The notes: a model not told the origin generated them from the letters alone. DNA of 64,000 nucleotides from Fontibacillus puldeungensis (GCF_042678945.1 NZ_JBHTLM010000010.1:62001-126000), one strand, 5' to 3'. Positions 34,071 through 44,005 are shown, counted from the stretch's first letter. Numbers and translations are program-made.

Positions 34071-35498
34071 CTACATCAAAAACATCGCCACGACCGTCGT
34101 CACAGCGAGGCCGATGAGCACCGGCTTCAGGTTGCGGCGGGCGAGCTCAAACGGGCTCACGCCGCAGATGGCCGCAGCCGGGATGAGCGCCCACGGGATC
34201 AGCGTGCCGCCGCCGACCCAGATCGCGGCCACCTGGCCGAGCGCCGTCAGCGTGGCCGTGCCGGAGCCGATGGCGGTGCCGAACAGCTGCGCGATCGAGC
34301 CGGCCAGCGAGATGCCGGAGAAGCCGGAGCCGTCGAGGCCCGTGATCGCACCCGTGACGGCCAGCGTCACCGCCCCAACGGCGCCGTTCAGCGGCACGAC
34401 GCCGGCCAGGGCGACGCCGAGGTCGTTCACGATGCCGTGCGACGCTGCGGGAAGCACCTTCCCGAACAGCTCCGTGAAGGCGGCATCGCCTAGATAGAAG
34501 AAAGCGGCGATCGGGATCACCGGTCCGAACACTTTAAAGCCGAAGACCAGCCCTTCGATCAAATAGGAGGTGACCTTTTCCAGGCCGCGCTGGCGGTGCG
34601 CCAGCAGGGTCACCGCAATGAGGATCAGCACGGCCGTCCCTCCAACCAGCGCCGTCGCGTCGCCTCCCTGCAGCTTTAGCAGGAGCATCGCCACCACGGC
34701 GGCGGCAAACAGAAGCGGGATGAGCACGGCCAGCCATCGTTTGGCCCGTGGGCTGATCACTACCCGGTCCCCCTTTTCCAGCGTCCGGTCCTCTCCCAAA
34801 GCCCCAGCGGCGCTACCGGGTGAGACGAGACCGCTTCGCCAGGTCCCTTTTTGCATATCCCTCCGCATCATCCAAAATGCCGTGACCGTGCTCACCAGCC
34901 CCATCACGATGACAAGCGGGACGCTGGCCGTCATGACGCTGCCTACGGGAATGCCTGCAGCATCGGCGGTCAGCTTCGGCGCGCCTTGAATAATGTAATC
35001 GCCGGAAAGAGCGATTCCATGCCCGAACAGATTCATGGCAACGGCCGCGCCAAGCGCCGGCAGCCCCACGCGAATCGCCACCGGCAGCAGCACCGCTCCG
35101 ATCAAGGCAACCGCCGGAGAAGGCCAGAAAAAGAAGGACGTCACCATCATGATGATGCCTATCCCCCAATAGGCCACTCCCGGTGTGCGGATAAAACGTG
35201 TCAGCGGCGCTACCATCGTTTCATTGATTCCCGTGCGGATCAGCACCCTGCTCATCGCCACGATAATCGAGATAATCATGATCGTGCCCATCAGTTCCTT
35301 AGTCGCATAGATGAACGAGTTGAATATCCCCGAAACCGAGCCGCTAAGCGTTTCCGTTGCCAGCAGCCCCAGCGCAAAAATACCCGCTACGCAGATCATC
35401 GTCGTATCGCGCCGCTTGATCAGCAGCACCATAATGAACACAATGAACGCCAAATACACATAGTGAATCGCCGTCAGCTCTATCCCTATCATAGACAC
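34071..35498 (-). CDS. Polytopic permease, organic-ion transporter type
   Basis: The 475-residue protein has roughly 12 hydrophobic segments and a central cytoplasmic loop of about 45 residues rich in charged residues (near 210-255). Motifs such as FFFWPSPAVALIGAVLLPVAIRVG and GSGTATLTALGQVAAIWVGGGTLIPWALIP recall ion-transporter-superfamily permeases, but I cannot name the family with confidence. It lies downstream of the PAS-sigma54-type regulator and across from the proline/glutamate degradation operon, so uptake of an amino acid or dicarboxylate is a reasonable guess. Confidence 0.6.
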   Translation of the reverse strand: MSMIGIELTAIHYVYLAFIVFIMVLLIKRRDTTMICVAGIFALGLLATETLSGSVSGIFNSFIYATKELMGTIMIISIIVAMSRVLIRTGINETMVAPLTRFIRTPGVAYWGIGIIMMVTSFFFWPSPAVALIGAVLLPVAIRVGLPALGAAVAMNLFGHGIALSGDYIIQGAPKLTADAAGIPVGSVMTASVPLVIVMGLVSTVTAFWMMRRDMQKGTWRSGLVSPGSAAGALGEDRTLEKGDRVVISPRAKRWLAVLIPLLFAAAVVAMLLLKLQGGDATALVGGTAVLILIAVTLLAHRQRGLEKVTSYLIEGLVFGFKVFGPVIPIAAFFYLGDAAFTELFGKVLPAASHGIVNDLGVALAGVVPLNGAVGAVTLAVTGAITGLDGSGFSGISLAGSIAQLFGTAIGSGTATLTALGQVAAIWVGGGTLIPWALIPAAAICGVSPFELARRNLKPVLIGLAVTTVVAMFLM

Positions 35499-35660
35499 AC
35501 GCCTCTTTTCCCCACAGCTTAGTGCTATATGCTATGCAGAGGGTTAAGATGGGGTTCAGCCTAGAGCGGACCGAAGCTAGTGTTTGGAGTTTGCATGTTC
35601 CGTACTGTGTGTTGCGTGCTGTATTCGGCACACTGCTCGCTGCTACGCGAACTGCTGCAT

Positions 35661-37445
35661 CTACACCAAATTGTATTCTCTGATTTTTTTGTACAACGTT
35701 CCTCGGGAGATGCCGAGCAGCTTGGCCGCGTTGCTCTTATTGCCGGCGGAGCGCTCGAGCGCCTCCTTCATCAGGACAATTTCTTCGTCCACGGATATTT
35801 TAGGACGCAGCATCTTCTCCATGCCCTCGACATTCGTCGGCCCGGAGACATGGGCGGCTTCCGCCTTCCCCGCTGCCTTCAGCGTCAGCTGTGTCTGCTT
35901 CTGTTGGAGCGCCTCTGGCAAATGCTCCAGTGTAATCTGGTCATTTTCGCTCAAAATGACGCAGCGTTCTATCGTGGCCCGCAGCTCTGTCATGTTGCCC
36001 GGCCACTCGTAATTGGTAAAAGCGAGCATGACCTCCGGCGATATGGCCGGGATCGGCTTCTGGTATTGCAGCGAAAAGACGCGTAAGTAAAGCTGCACCA
36101 GATTAGCGAGGTCCTCCTTGCGTTCCCGTAGCGGTGGCACCTTGATCGAGACGACATTTAGCGCATAAAACAAGTCAGCCCGGAACTTTCCTTCCTGCAC
36201 CAGCCGCTCTAGATCCTGACTTGTCGCCGCTAAGATGCGAGTGGATACCGTGAGCTCCTCCCGCCCGCCGATCCGCGCCAGCGCATGTCGTTGTATGAAC
36301 TGGCAAAGCTTATCTTGAATGTCCATGGAGAGGCATTCGATTTCGTTGAGGAACAGAGAACCTCCGTCCGCAGCTTCGAGCTTTCCCGCCTCAAAGGACG
36401 GTTTTCCCGAAAAAGCGCCGCCTTGAAAGCCGAACAGCTCCGACTCGACAAGCCCGGCGGGAATGGCGCCGCAGTTTAGCGATAGGAAAGGGCCTCCGGC
36501 CCTTGAGCTCGCCCGGTGGATCACCCTGGCCAGCTGCTCTTTTCCCGCCCCGGTCTCTCCCATCAGCAGCACGGAGGAGTCGGTCTCCGCCACCTTTCTG
36601 GCAATTTTGACGACCTTCCCCATGCTTTCGCCGCGGCTGGTGATCAAAGCAAACGGATCGGAGTCGCCGATTTTATGCGTCAGCAGACGGGAATGGACCG
36701 TGGTCAGCTCATCGTTCAGTTTCACAAGATGGGTAATATCCTGCTCGGTGGCGACCCCGCCGATGATTTCCCCGTGCTCGTCAAAAATCGGCGAAGCATT
36801 GATCAGCACATGGGTATCCGGACGCGGACGATGGTAGGTGTTGCGCATCCGTCTGCCCTTATCCAGAATTTTTAGCACGACGAGTGATTCCGGATCAAAA
36901 TGCTCGCCGATGGTGCGTCCGACAATACTTGGCTTTCGAATGCCGTACATCTCCTCTGCAATCGCGTTCCAGCCGATGACCGTCCCGTTTCGATCAACAA
37001 CCGTAACGGCGTCGCTCACCGTTTCCAGCAGTGTCTGAAAATAAGCAGACGCCTGCAGCTGCAAGTGCCAAGCCGCTTGGATCAGCTGCGCCAGCATGCA
37101 GTAGCCGGCTGGGCTGCCTGCTTCGTCAACGATTATGACGGCGGGTCTTCCGCCGAATGCGCTCGGCTGCATGCCGGACAGCTCATTCATCAGCGCATGA
37201 AGCTCCTGCTCCCCACAAGCTGCGGCCGTAAAGGACTCGCCGTGCTCAGCCAGAAAATGTTCAATACTGCCTGAAGCCTGCGAAAGCCATCCTACGTCCC
37301 AAGGGGTAAACAGGTAGTAAGAGGCCTGCTGTACAACAACCGCTGCCCGGCCCTCCCGAAGGACCGCAAGCAGCGCGCTTGTTGTCTCCTCCCCCTTCAG
37401 CCAGCCAAAATCTCTAATAATCTCTAATTGTTCATGATTGAACAT
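35661..37445 (-). CDS. PAS-containing sigma54-type activator with degenerate AAA+ motifs
   Basis: The 594-residue protein has an N-terminal sensor region, a PAS domain (about 130-245, DAVTVVDRNGTVIGWN), an AAA+ domain and a C-terminal Fis HTH (NKSNAAKLLGISRGTLYKKI). Walker A is intact (GETGAGKE). The sigma54-contact loop reads GAFSGK instead of GAFTGA, Walker B reads LFLNEI instead of LFLDEI, and the arginine of the DLYYRLNV motif is Ala (DLFYALNV). It may therefore be a weak or unusual activator, or act by another mechanism. Start 37445 follows GTGAGG. Targets are probably the flanking permease and the divergent proline operon, as for RocR. Confidence 0.8.
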   Translation of the reverse strand: MFNHEQLEIIRDFGWLKGEETTSALLAVLREGRAAVVVQQASYYLFTPWDVGWLSQASGSIEHFLAEHGESFTAAACGEQELHALMNELSGMQPSAFGGRPAVIIVDEAGSPAGYCMLAQLIQAAWHLQLQASAYFQTLLETVSDAVTVVDRNGTVIGWNAIAEEMYGIRKPSIVGRTIGEHFDPESLVVLKILDKGRRMRNTYHRPRPDTHVLINASPIFDEHGEIIGGVATEQDITHLVKLNDELTTVHSRLLTHKIGDSDPFALITSRGESMGKVVKIARKVAETDSSVLLMGETGAGKEQLARVIHRASSRAGGPFLSLNCGAIPAGLVESELFGFQGGAFSGKPSFEAGKLEAADGGSLFLNEIECLSMDIQDKLCQFIQRHALARIGGREELTVSTRILAATSQDLERLVQEGKFRADLFYALNVVSIKVPPLRERKEDLANLVQLYLRVFSLQYQKPIPAISPEVMLAFTNYEWPGNMTELRATIERCVILSENDQITLEHLPEALQQKQTQLTLKAAGKAEAAHVSGPTNVEGMEKMLRPKISVDEEIVLMKEALERSAGNKSNAAKLLGISRGTLYKKIREYNLV

Positions 37446-37673
37446 ACAGTACCTCACCACGAAAGGAATTTATTTGTAAATCTAACATGAAACTTGGCAA
37501 AGGTTCAACTGACTAACGCCTTTTTTGGCAAAACTATACACTAAAACTGTTCATTTTTATACACTTTTTTAATAGCAAAAAAATATTTTGTTTATTTTCT
37601 ATTCATCTATTGTTCAAATATTTAAAATATTGTATATTTTGTGTACAAAATCATATGGGAAAGGATGGGTTCT

Positions 37674-38588
37674 ATGGAGGCTTTAATGAGAACTGTGTTC
37701 CAGGCCTTTGCCAAAAGCCAATCCGCCAACAAAATGGCCCGCAGATACGGCCTCAGGTTCGGGGCCAGCCGATTTGTCGCCGGAGAATCGATCGAGCAGG
37801 CGATCACCGCTGTGAAGGCGTTGGGTGATACCGGCAGAGAAGCTACGCTCGACCATCTGGGTGAGTTCGTATCCACAGAATCGGAAGCCAATCTGTCGAC
37901 CGATATGTGTCTGCGAACCTTGGATGCTATCGAGAATTCACGGGTGAAGGCCAACCTTTCGCTGAAGCTGACTTCGCTTGGACTTGGGATCAGCGAGGAG
38001 TTGTGCGTCAGGAACCTGAAAACCATACTGGGCAGGGCCAGCATGTACGGTATTTTCGTCCGCATCGACATGGAGGATTACGTCCAATGCGAGAAGACGA
38101 TTCGCATATATAAACAGCTGCGCCAGCAATTCGACAACGTCGGCGTCGTCATTCAAGCTTATTTATACCGCTCGCTCAAGGACATTGAAGATCTTAAAGA
38201 GCTTAAGGCCAATCTCAGACTCGTCAAGGGGGCTTACAAGGAATCGCCCAAGGTGGCCTATCCTGACAAAGCCGACGTCGACAACAATTTCAAAACACTC
38301 ATTTCCACTCACCTCAAGAATGGCAACTACACCGCAATTGCATCACACGACCCGCAAATTATCGACTTCACAAAACAATTCATCAAAGAATCGAACATAC
38401 CGCTTAGCCAATTTGAATTTCAAATGCTGTACGGCATCCGCGAGGAGCTGCAGCTTCAGCTCGCAAAGGAAGGCTACAAGGTGCGAGTTTACGTCCCCTA
38501 TGGCAATGACTGGTTTGGCTATTTCATGCGCCGTTTAGCCGAGCGCCCGGCCAATGTCTGGTTTGTCCTGAAAAACCTTTTTAAATAA
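37674..38588 (+). CDS. putB: Proline dehydrogenase
   Basis: The 304-residue monofunctional proline dehydrogenase carries family motifs including FVAGESIEQA near the N terminus, LRLVKGAYKE (substrate/FAD region) and FQMLYGIREELQ with YGNDWFGYFMRR at the C terminus. It oxidises proline to pyrroline-5-carboxylate with FAD and passes electrons to the respiratory chain at the membrane. The start at 37674 follows AAAGGA by 8 nt; a second in-frame ATG at 37686 follows GGAGG. It is first in a four-gene operon leading to pyruvate. Confidence 0.9.
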   Translation: MEALMRTVFQAFAKSQSANKMARRYGLRFGASRFVAGESIEQAITAVKALGDTGREATLDHLGEFVSTESEANLSTDMCLRTLDAIENSRVKANLSLKLTSLGLGISEELCVRNLKTILGRASMYGIFVRIDMEDYVQCEKTIRIYKQLRQQFDNVGVVIQAYLYRSLKDIEDLKELKANLRLVKGAYKESPKVAYPDKADVDNNFKTLISTHLKNGNYTAIASHDPQIIDFTKQFIKESNIPLSQFEFQMLYGIREELQLQLAKEGYKVRVYVPYGNDWFGYFMRRLAERPANVWFVLKNLFK

Positions 38589-38612
38589 GCGATAGAAAAG
38601 GAGAATGTTCAT

Positions 38613-40181
38613 ATGAGCATAGCTGCAAAATTGGAAGCCTTCCGTAACGAACCCTTTACCGATTTTAAGCAGGAGGCGAGCAAGCAGGCTATGGAAGCGG
38701 CCATCGCCAAAGTCCGGTCCGAACTCGGACGGGAATACCCCCTTCACATTGGGGAGGAGCGGATTTACACCGAAGACAAAATTCGGTCCGTGAACCCGGG
38801 AAACCTTGACGAAACGATCGGGTACATGAGCAAAGCTAATCAGGAGCTGGCTGAGAAAGCGATGCAGACGGCGCTGAGTACTTTTGAAACGTGGAAAAAA
38901 GTCCCGGCAAAGGAACGCGCAGCGTATTTGCTGAAGGCTGCCGAGCTGATGCAGGAGCGTAAAGCTGAATTCTCCGCTCTGATGGTGCTGGAGGCCGGAA
39001 AAAACTACGCTGAGGCAGATGCCGATACGGCGGAAGCCATCGATTTTCTGAACTTTTATGCTCGTGAAATGATCCGTCTTAGCGAAATTAATGAAACGAT
39101 GCCTTTGACCCAAGTAGAAGGCGAGGACAATCGCCTTACTTATATTCCGCTGGGCGTTGGCGTCATTATCCCGCCCTGGAACTTTCCGCTCGCTATTTGC
39201 GCCGGGATGACCTCCGCAGCGATCGTCGCCGGGAACACCGTGCTGCTCAAGCCAGCCTCAAACACACCGGTCATCGCCTATCATTTCGTCCAGCTTATGG
39301 AGGAAGTCGGACTACCTGCAGGGGTACTGAACTTCATTCCGGGCAGCGGCGCCGAAGTGGGAGACTATTTGACGACCCACCCAAAAACCCGGTTTGTAAG
39401 CTTCACCGGCTCCAAAGAGGTCGGCCTGCGCATCAGCAAGCTGGCGGCCGATACCGCGCCTGGGCAGATTTGGATTAAGCGTTTGGTTGCCGAAATGGGC
39501 GGTAAAGACGGCATCGTTGTAGATGAAACCGCCGATCTGGACGCGGCAGCGCAAGCGATCGTCTCCTCAGCCTTTGGCTTCCAGGGGCAGAAATGCTCCG
39601 CAGGGTCACGCGCTTTTGTCGTCGAGGAAGTGTATGACCAGGTAGTAGAAAAGGTTGTACAACTGACGCAGCAGCTTCGCGTCGGACTACCGGAGCACAA
39701 TTTCCCGATCGGACCGGTCATTGATGAAGGGTCATTTCAAAAGATTCTCGATTATATCGAAATCGGCAAGCAGGAAGGGCAGCTTCTCTGCGGCGGCTCA
39801 AAGGCCGAAGGCAACGGCTACTATATCGAGCCGACGGTATTCGCCGATGTTTCGGGGAACGCGCGCATTATGCAGGAGGAAATTTTCGGTCCGGTGCTGG
39901 CAATCGGCAAGGCCAAGGACTGGAAAGAAGCAATCGAACTATACAACGATACGGAATTCGGCTTGACGGGCGCCTTTTTCTCTCGGGATGAGGACCGGAT
40001 TGCCGAGGCATTGGACACGATGCACTGCGGCAACCTGTACGTCAATCGGAAATGTACAGGCGCGTTGGTTGGAGCGCATCCGTTCGGCGGCTTCAATATG
40101 TCCGGCACCGACTCCAAGGCGGGCGGCTACGACTATCTGCTGCTGTTCACGCAAGCCAAGCTGACCTCCCGTAAAAAATAA
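38613..40181 (+). CDS. rocA: L-glutamate gamma-semialdehyde (P5C) dehydrogenase
   Basis: The 522-residue aldehyde dehydrogenase has the NAD-binding PPWNFPLAI region near residue 190, FTGSKEVG, the general-base Glu in VAEMGGKD and the catalytic Cys in GQKCSAGSR (near 330). Overall it matches RocA/PruA, which converts glutamate semialdehyde to glutamate with NAD in the cytoplasm. It starts 24 nt after putB with AAAGGAG upstream. One difference is the insert-like sequence APGQIWIKRLVAEMGG, usual for RocA. Confidence 0.93.
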   Translation: MSIAAKLEAFRNEPFTDFKQEASKQAMEAAIAKVRSELGREYPLHIGEERIYTEDKIRSVNPGNLDETIGYMSKANQELAEKAMQTALSTFETWKKVPAKERAAYLLKAAELMQERKAEFSALMVLEAGKNYAEADADTAEAIDFLNFYAREMIRLSEINETMPLTQVEGEDNRLTYIPLGVGVIIPPWNFPLAICAGMTSAAIVAGNTVLLKPASNTPVIAYHFVQLMEEVGLPAGVLNFIPGSGAEVGDYLTTHPKTRFVSFTGSKEVGLRISKLAADTAPGQIWIKRLVAEMGGKDGIVVDETADLDAAAQAIVSSAFGFQGQKCSAGSRAFVVEEVYDQVVEKVVQLTQQLRVGLPEHNFPIGPVIDEGSFQKILDYIEIGKQEGQLLCGGSKAEGNGYYIEPTVFADVSGNARIMQEEIFGPVLAIGKAKDWKEAIELYNDTEFGLTGAFFSRDEDRIAEALDTMHCGNLYVNRKCTGALVGAHPFGGFNMSGTDSKAGGYDYLLLFTQAKLTSRKK

Positions 40182-40218
40182 AAAGCCAGTCTGCTGGCTA
40201 TAAAAGGGGACAAACGTC

Positions 40219-41481
40219 ATGAATGTGAGCCAAAAAAGCAAGGAGAACAAAGACGTTTTTACCAGTACGCAGGAGGTCATCCGAACCGCGCTGCAAACGA
40301 TGAATGAGCCTCCCGCGATGTACGATTTGCTGAAGGAACCGATGCGCATGCTTACCGTACGGATTCCTGTGAAAATGGATGACGGTTCGGTCAAGGTGTT
40401 TACCGGCTACCGCGCCCAGCATAATGACTCAATCGGGCCGACCAAAGGCGGCGTAAGATTCCATCCCGATGTGACGGAGGAGGAAGTCAAGGCGCTGTCG
40501 ATGTGGATGAGCATCAAATGCGGTATCGTCAACCTGCCTTACGGCGGCGGCAAAGGCGGCATTCCGTGCGACCCGCGCACGATGTCGATGCGGGAGCTGG
40601 AGGGGCTGAGCCGGGGATATGTCCGGGCGATCAGCCAAATCGTGGGGCCGACCAAGGACATCCCCGCGCCGGACGTATACACCAACGCCCAAGTTATGGC
40701 GTGGATGATGGATGAGTACAGCCGAATCCGCGAGTTTGATTCTCCGAGCTTTATTACCGGCAAGCCGATCGTGCTGGGTGGCTCATATGGCAGAGAATCG
40801 TCTACCGCACTAGGCGTCACTATCGTTTTGCAGGAAGCGGTAAACATGGCCGGCATGAACGTAAAAGGGTCCCGCATCATTATTCAGGGATTCGGCAATG
40901 CCGGCAGCTTCCTCGCCAAATTCCTGCACGATGCCGGAGCGATTATCGTCGGAATTTCCGATGCACGCGGGGCTTTATATAATCAGGAAGGGCTCGATAT
41001 CCTCGAGCTGCTGGATAGACGGGATTCGTTCGGAACGGTATCTCACCTGTTCCCGGATCGCATTACGAACCAGGAATTGCTGGTAAAGGAGTGCGACATC
41101 TTAATCCCGGCAGCGATCGAAAACCAAATTACAGAGCAAAACGCGCATGAAATAAAAGCAAAAATTGTGGTTGAAGCTGCCAACGGGCCGACAACCTACG
41201 CAGCTACGGAAATCTTAACGGAACGCGGCGTGCTGATTGTTCCGGACGTACTAGCCAGTGCCGGCGGTGTTGTGGTTTCCTACTTTGAATGGGTGCAGAA
41301 CAATCAAGGTTACTATTGGCCACTTGAGGAAATTAACGAGAAGCTGGCCAATATCCTGACTTCCTCCTTTCAAAAGGTGTACCAAACCGCGCAAACCAGG
41401 GGGATTAATATGCGGCTGGCGGCTTACATTGTCGGCCTAAAGAGAATTACGGAAGCTGTAAAATGGCGGGGGTGGATTTAA
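40219..41481 (+). CDS. rocG: NAD-type glutamate dehydrogenase (RocG/GudB family)
   Basis: The 420-residue hexameric-type glutamate dehydrogenase has GPTKGGVRFHP, the catalytic lysine region NLPYGGGKGGI (about 110-120), the Asp in IPAPDVYT and the Rossmann motif GFGNAGSF near 230. It deaminates glutamate to 2-oxoglutarate. Its place after proline and P5C dehydrogenases makes it catabolic. GudB and RocG cannot be separated by eye; the operon position favours RocG. Confidence 0.9.
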   Translation: MNVSQKSKENKDVFTSTQEVIRTALQTMNEPPAMYDLLKEPMRMLTVRIPVKMDDGSVKVFTGYRAQHNDSIGPTKGGVRFHPDVTEEEVKALSMWMSIKCGIVNLPYGGGKGGIPCDPRTMSMRELEGLSRGYVRAISQIVGPTKDIPAPDVYTNAQVMAWMMDEYSRIREFDSPSFITGKPIVLGGSYGRESSTALGVTIVLQEAVNMAGMNVKGSRIIIQGFGNAGSFLAKFLHDAGAIIVGISDARGALYNQEGLDILELLDRRDSFGTVSHLFPDRITNQELLVKECDILIPAAIENQITEQNAHEIKAKIVVEAANGPTTYAATEILTERGVLIVPDVLASAGGVVVSYFEWVQNNQGYYWPLEEINEKLANILTSSFQKVYQTAQTRGINMRLAAYIVGLKRITEAVKWRGWI

Positions 41482-41485
41482 ATTT

Positions 41486-42889
41486 ATGGCACAAACGCTC
41501 ATCATTGTCAGGTTGGAGCTGGATCATGAACAAGCCAGCTTTGGAGATGTCGCCGGAGCAATCAGCCAAGCCGGTGGAGATATCACCTCCATCGACGTGA
41601 TTTCTTCGGGCAAGGGATCATCCATTCGCGATATTACGGTAGATACGGGAGACCAAGAAGAAGCTACCGTGGTCCAGGCGCTTCGCAAGCTGCAGGGAGT
41701 AAAGCTGATCAACGTCTCCGACCGCACCTTCCTCATGCACCTCGGAGGAAAAATAGCGATTGAGCCAACGCTGCCGATCCGCAATCGCGACGATTTGTCC
41801 CAGGTCTACACACCTGGCGTGGCCAAGGTTTGTGCTGCGATTCATGAGAGTCAGAGTAAGGCTTATTCATTGACGATTAAACGCAACACGGTAGCCGTCA
41901 TTACCGATGGGACGGCCGTGCTTGGGCTTGGCGATATCGGCCCCTACGCGGCTGCGCCGGTTATGGAGGGCAAAGCCATGCTGTTTAAGCAGCTTGCCGG
42001 GGTCGATGCGTTCCCAATATGCCTGGATACGACCGATTCAGAAGAAATCATTCGTACCATTAAAGCGGTAAGCCCAATTTTTGGTGGCATTAACCTGGAG
42101 GATATCAGCTCTCCACGCTGTTTTGAAATCGAGCGGCGGCTGGCGGAGGAACTGGATATTCCGGTATTCCATGACGACCAGCACGGAACCGCAGTCGTGG
42201 TCACCGCCGGGCTGATCAACGCTCTAAAGGTTGTCGGCAAGGAGATGAACGAAGTCCGGGTTGTGGTGAGCGGAGTTGGGGCCGCAGGCGTCTGTATCTG
42301 CAAAATGCTCCTTGCCGCGGGGGTAACGAAGCTCGTTCCCGTCGACAAGGAAGGAGCGATCGTGAACGGCGGCAAGTACGACCATCCGATGTGGCAATGG
42401 CTGGCCGAGCAACCTCAAGTGGAGAAGCAGCCGGGCTCCTTGCAGGAGGTCCTGCGCGGCGCCGATGTATTTATCGGTGTATCTACCGGCGGACTGCTTA
42501 CCGGAGATCACATCAAGACGATGAACGAGCGGCCGATTGTATTTGCTCTTGCCAATCCAGTGCCCGAAGTTAAACCTGAGGAGGCGCTGGCGCATGCAGC
42601 CGTCGTGGCTACCGGGCGCAGCGATTACCCGAACCAGATCAACAATGTGCTCGTATTCCCTGGCGTGTTCCGCGGAGCGCTGGACTGCCGGGCTAAGGAG
42701 ATTAACGAGCCGATGAAGCTGGCGGCGGCTGAAGCGATAGCCTCCGCAGTTTCGGACATGGAGCGGAATGAACAATACATCATTCCGAGTATTTTCAACG
42801 ATCACGTCGTTCCGCTTGTTCGCAAAGCGATCGTTCAGGCAGCCATCGCCACGAAGGTGGCCCGGAGAATCCCACCGGATTTCCGGTAA
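41486..42889 (+). CDS. Malic enzyme with N-terminal ACT domain
   Basis: The 467-residue protein has an N-terminal ACT-like regulatory domain (about 1-75), then malic-enzyme motifs: VYTPGVAKVC, the lysine in SLTIKRNTVAVITDGTAVLGLGDIGP, FHDDQHGTA, and the NAD(P) loop VVSGVGAAGVC near 250. It decarboxylates malate to pyruvate. With the preceding genes this drains carbon from proline through the citrate cycle to pyruvate. It starts 4 nt after the glutamate dehydrogenase stop, so it is co-translated. The ACT domain suggests amino acid control. Confidence 0.9.
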   Translation: MAQTLIIVRLELDHEQASFGDVAGAISQAGGDITSIDVISSGKGSSIRDITVDTGDQEEATVVQALRKLQGVKLINVSDRTFLMHLGGKIAIEPTLPIRNRDDLSQVYTPGVAKVCAAIHESQSKAYSLTIKRNTVAVITDGTAVLGLGDIGPYAAAPVMEGKAMLFKQLAGVDAFPICLDTTDSEEIIRTIKAVSPIFGGINLEDISSPRCFEIERRLAEELDIPVFHDDQHGTAVVVTAGLINALKVVGKEMNEVRVVVSGVGAAGVCICKMLLAAGVTKLVPVDKEGAIVNGGKYDHPMWQWLAEQPQVEKQPGSLQEVLRGADVFIGVSTGGLLTGDHIKTMNERPIVFALANPVPEVKPEEALAHAAVVATGRSDYPNQINNVLVFPGVFRGALDCRAKEINEPMKLAAAEAIASAVSDMERNEQYIIPSIFNDHVVPLVRKAIVQAAIATKVARRIPPDFR

Positions 42890-42930
42890 TATCAGCCCCT
42901 TTTCCGGTAGGATCGACCTCTCCTTGAGTT

Positions 42931-43115
42931 TAATTGTAAAATGTACATTTAAATTCACACATTTTTGCTCATTTTGCTATTTAGCTGCATTTTGTACATT
43001 TAATTCTTAGTAAATTTGCAATTTGGGGCCGCTGTACCCCCATTAGATGCACTTTTTACATTTATTTATAGGCTATGATCAATTTCAGCAAGTTTAAGTG
43101 TATAGATTGCAATTA
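42931..43115. repeat. Phased 21-mer array, family 1, copy 4
   Basis: Units start at 42931, 42982, 43044 and 43095 (steps 51, 62, 51), all fitting TAnnTG-N9-CAnnTA. Convergent gap between the malic enzyme and TetR-family genes. The gap also has a short direct repeat of TTCCGGTA near the malic-enzyme stop. Confidence 0.85.
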
Positions 43116-43183
43116 CTACGACTATCAGAGATACTTCGGCAACATAAATAAGCGCGACCGTTCTATGCAAAAAAACAGCAAAT

Positions 43184-43225
43184 AGCCGTAATGTCGCGGG
43201 TTCCGCAGCATTACGGCTTATTTTG
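43184..43225. terminator. Terminator of the TetR-family gene
   Basis: AGCCGTAATG (43184-43193) pairs with CATTACGGCT (43209-43218) around a 15-nt loop, with T-rich flanks on both strands. Confidence 0.8.
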
Positions 43226-43234
43226 TCTATCTAC

Positions 43235-43861
43235 CTATTCCGTCTCTGACGGTTCCCGGCCACAGATCCCATAGAAAAACACATGCACCAATTCCTCGAA
43301 AATTTTCTCGACATTCCCCATCTGCTGAACGGTTTCCATCAGCTGTTTGGATTGATCCAGGAACATCTGAATATACAAAATGACCGCCTCGGAGGATACC
43401 TTGTCCGAAACTTCCCCTGTTTTCTTCCCATCCTCAATTAATCGCATCATGAGCGGCACCGCTCGCTTGGTGTATTCCTCTTCAATGTAATGGAACATTT
43501 CCTGGTCGTCGATGAGGAGTTCCTTAATCATATGTAGGGGAATCGTTTTGTAAGATTCCTTCTCCATTAACAAAAGATATTGGAGTTTATCTCGAAAGGT
43601 TAGGGCATCATTGTTCAAGCATTCCTCAAATTCGCGAAGGCTTCCTTCCACATAGTCCTTGAGGACCTCATGCAGCAAGCCCTCTTTACTGCCGTAGTAG
43701 TTATATATCGTCACCTGCGAGACCTTGGCGGCCTTCGCAATATCGGCGATGCGTATCCGTCCGGGTTCCCAGGTTTTGAGCAATTCCAGCGTCGTATTTT
43801 TGATTTTCGCCTTGATTAAAGAGGCCCTCTTTTCGAAACCGTTCATCTTTTTCTCGTTCAC
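43235..43861 (-). CDS. TetR-family repressor
   Basis: The 208-residue regulator has an N-terminal TetR HTH (IADIAKAAKVSQVTIYNYYGSKEGLLHEVL) and a helical ligand-binding domain. It is divergent from an ABC-2-type exporter, and the gap contains two similar inverted repeats with TGAAAT/ATTTCA arms. It therefore probably represses the exporter and itself. The inducer is unknown. Confidence 0.88.
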   Translation of the reverse strand: MNEKKMNGFEKRASLIKAKIKNTTLELLKTWEPGRIRIADIAKAAKVSQVTIYNYYGSKEGLLHEVLKDYVEGSLREFEECLNNDALTFRDKLQYLLLMEKESYKTIPLHMIKELLIDDQEMFHYIEEEYTKRAVPLMMRLIEDGKKTGEVSDKVSSEAVILYIQMFLDQSKQLMETVQQMGNVEKIFEELVHVFFYGICGREPSETE

Positions 43862-43882
43862 TTCCTGTATATTAATTTATAT

Positions 43883-43912
43883 TATGAAATTAATTTATAA
43901 ATATATTTCATA
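43883..43912. promoter_or_regulatory. TetR operator, site 1
   Basis: TATGAAAT and ATTTCATA are separated by 14 AT-rich bp. The site is upstream of the TetR gene. It shares arms with site 2. Confidence 0.55.
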
Positions 43913-43953
43913 AAATCATTGACCAGTGAGAATTCTAGGTATATTATAACATA

Positions 43954-43979
43954 TGAAATAAATTATTAATATTATTTCA
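43954..43979. promoter_or_regulatory. TetR operator, site 2
   Basis: TGAAATAA and TTATTTCA are separated by 10 bp. It lies 26 bp upstream of the ABC ATPase start and would overlap its promoter. Confidence 0.6.
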
Positions 43980-44005
43980 CGGTTTTTACTTTTGGAGGTG
44001 CTCTC

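Noticed and set aside
37520..37670. Sigma54 promoter before the proline dehydrogenase gene
   Set aside because: TTGGCAAA occurs twice (near 37493 and 37526), but no matching GC-containing -12 element at the required distance was found.
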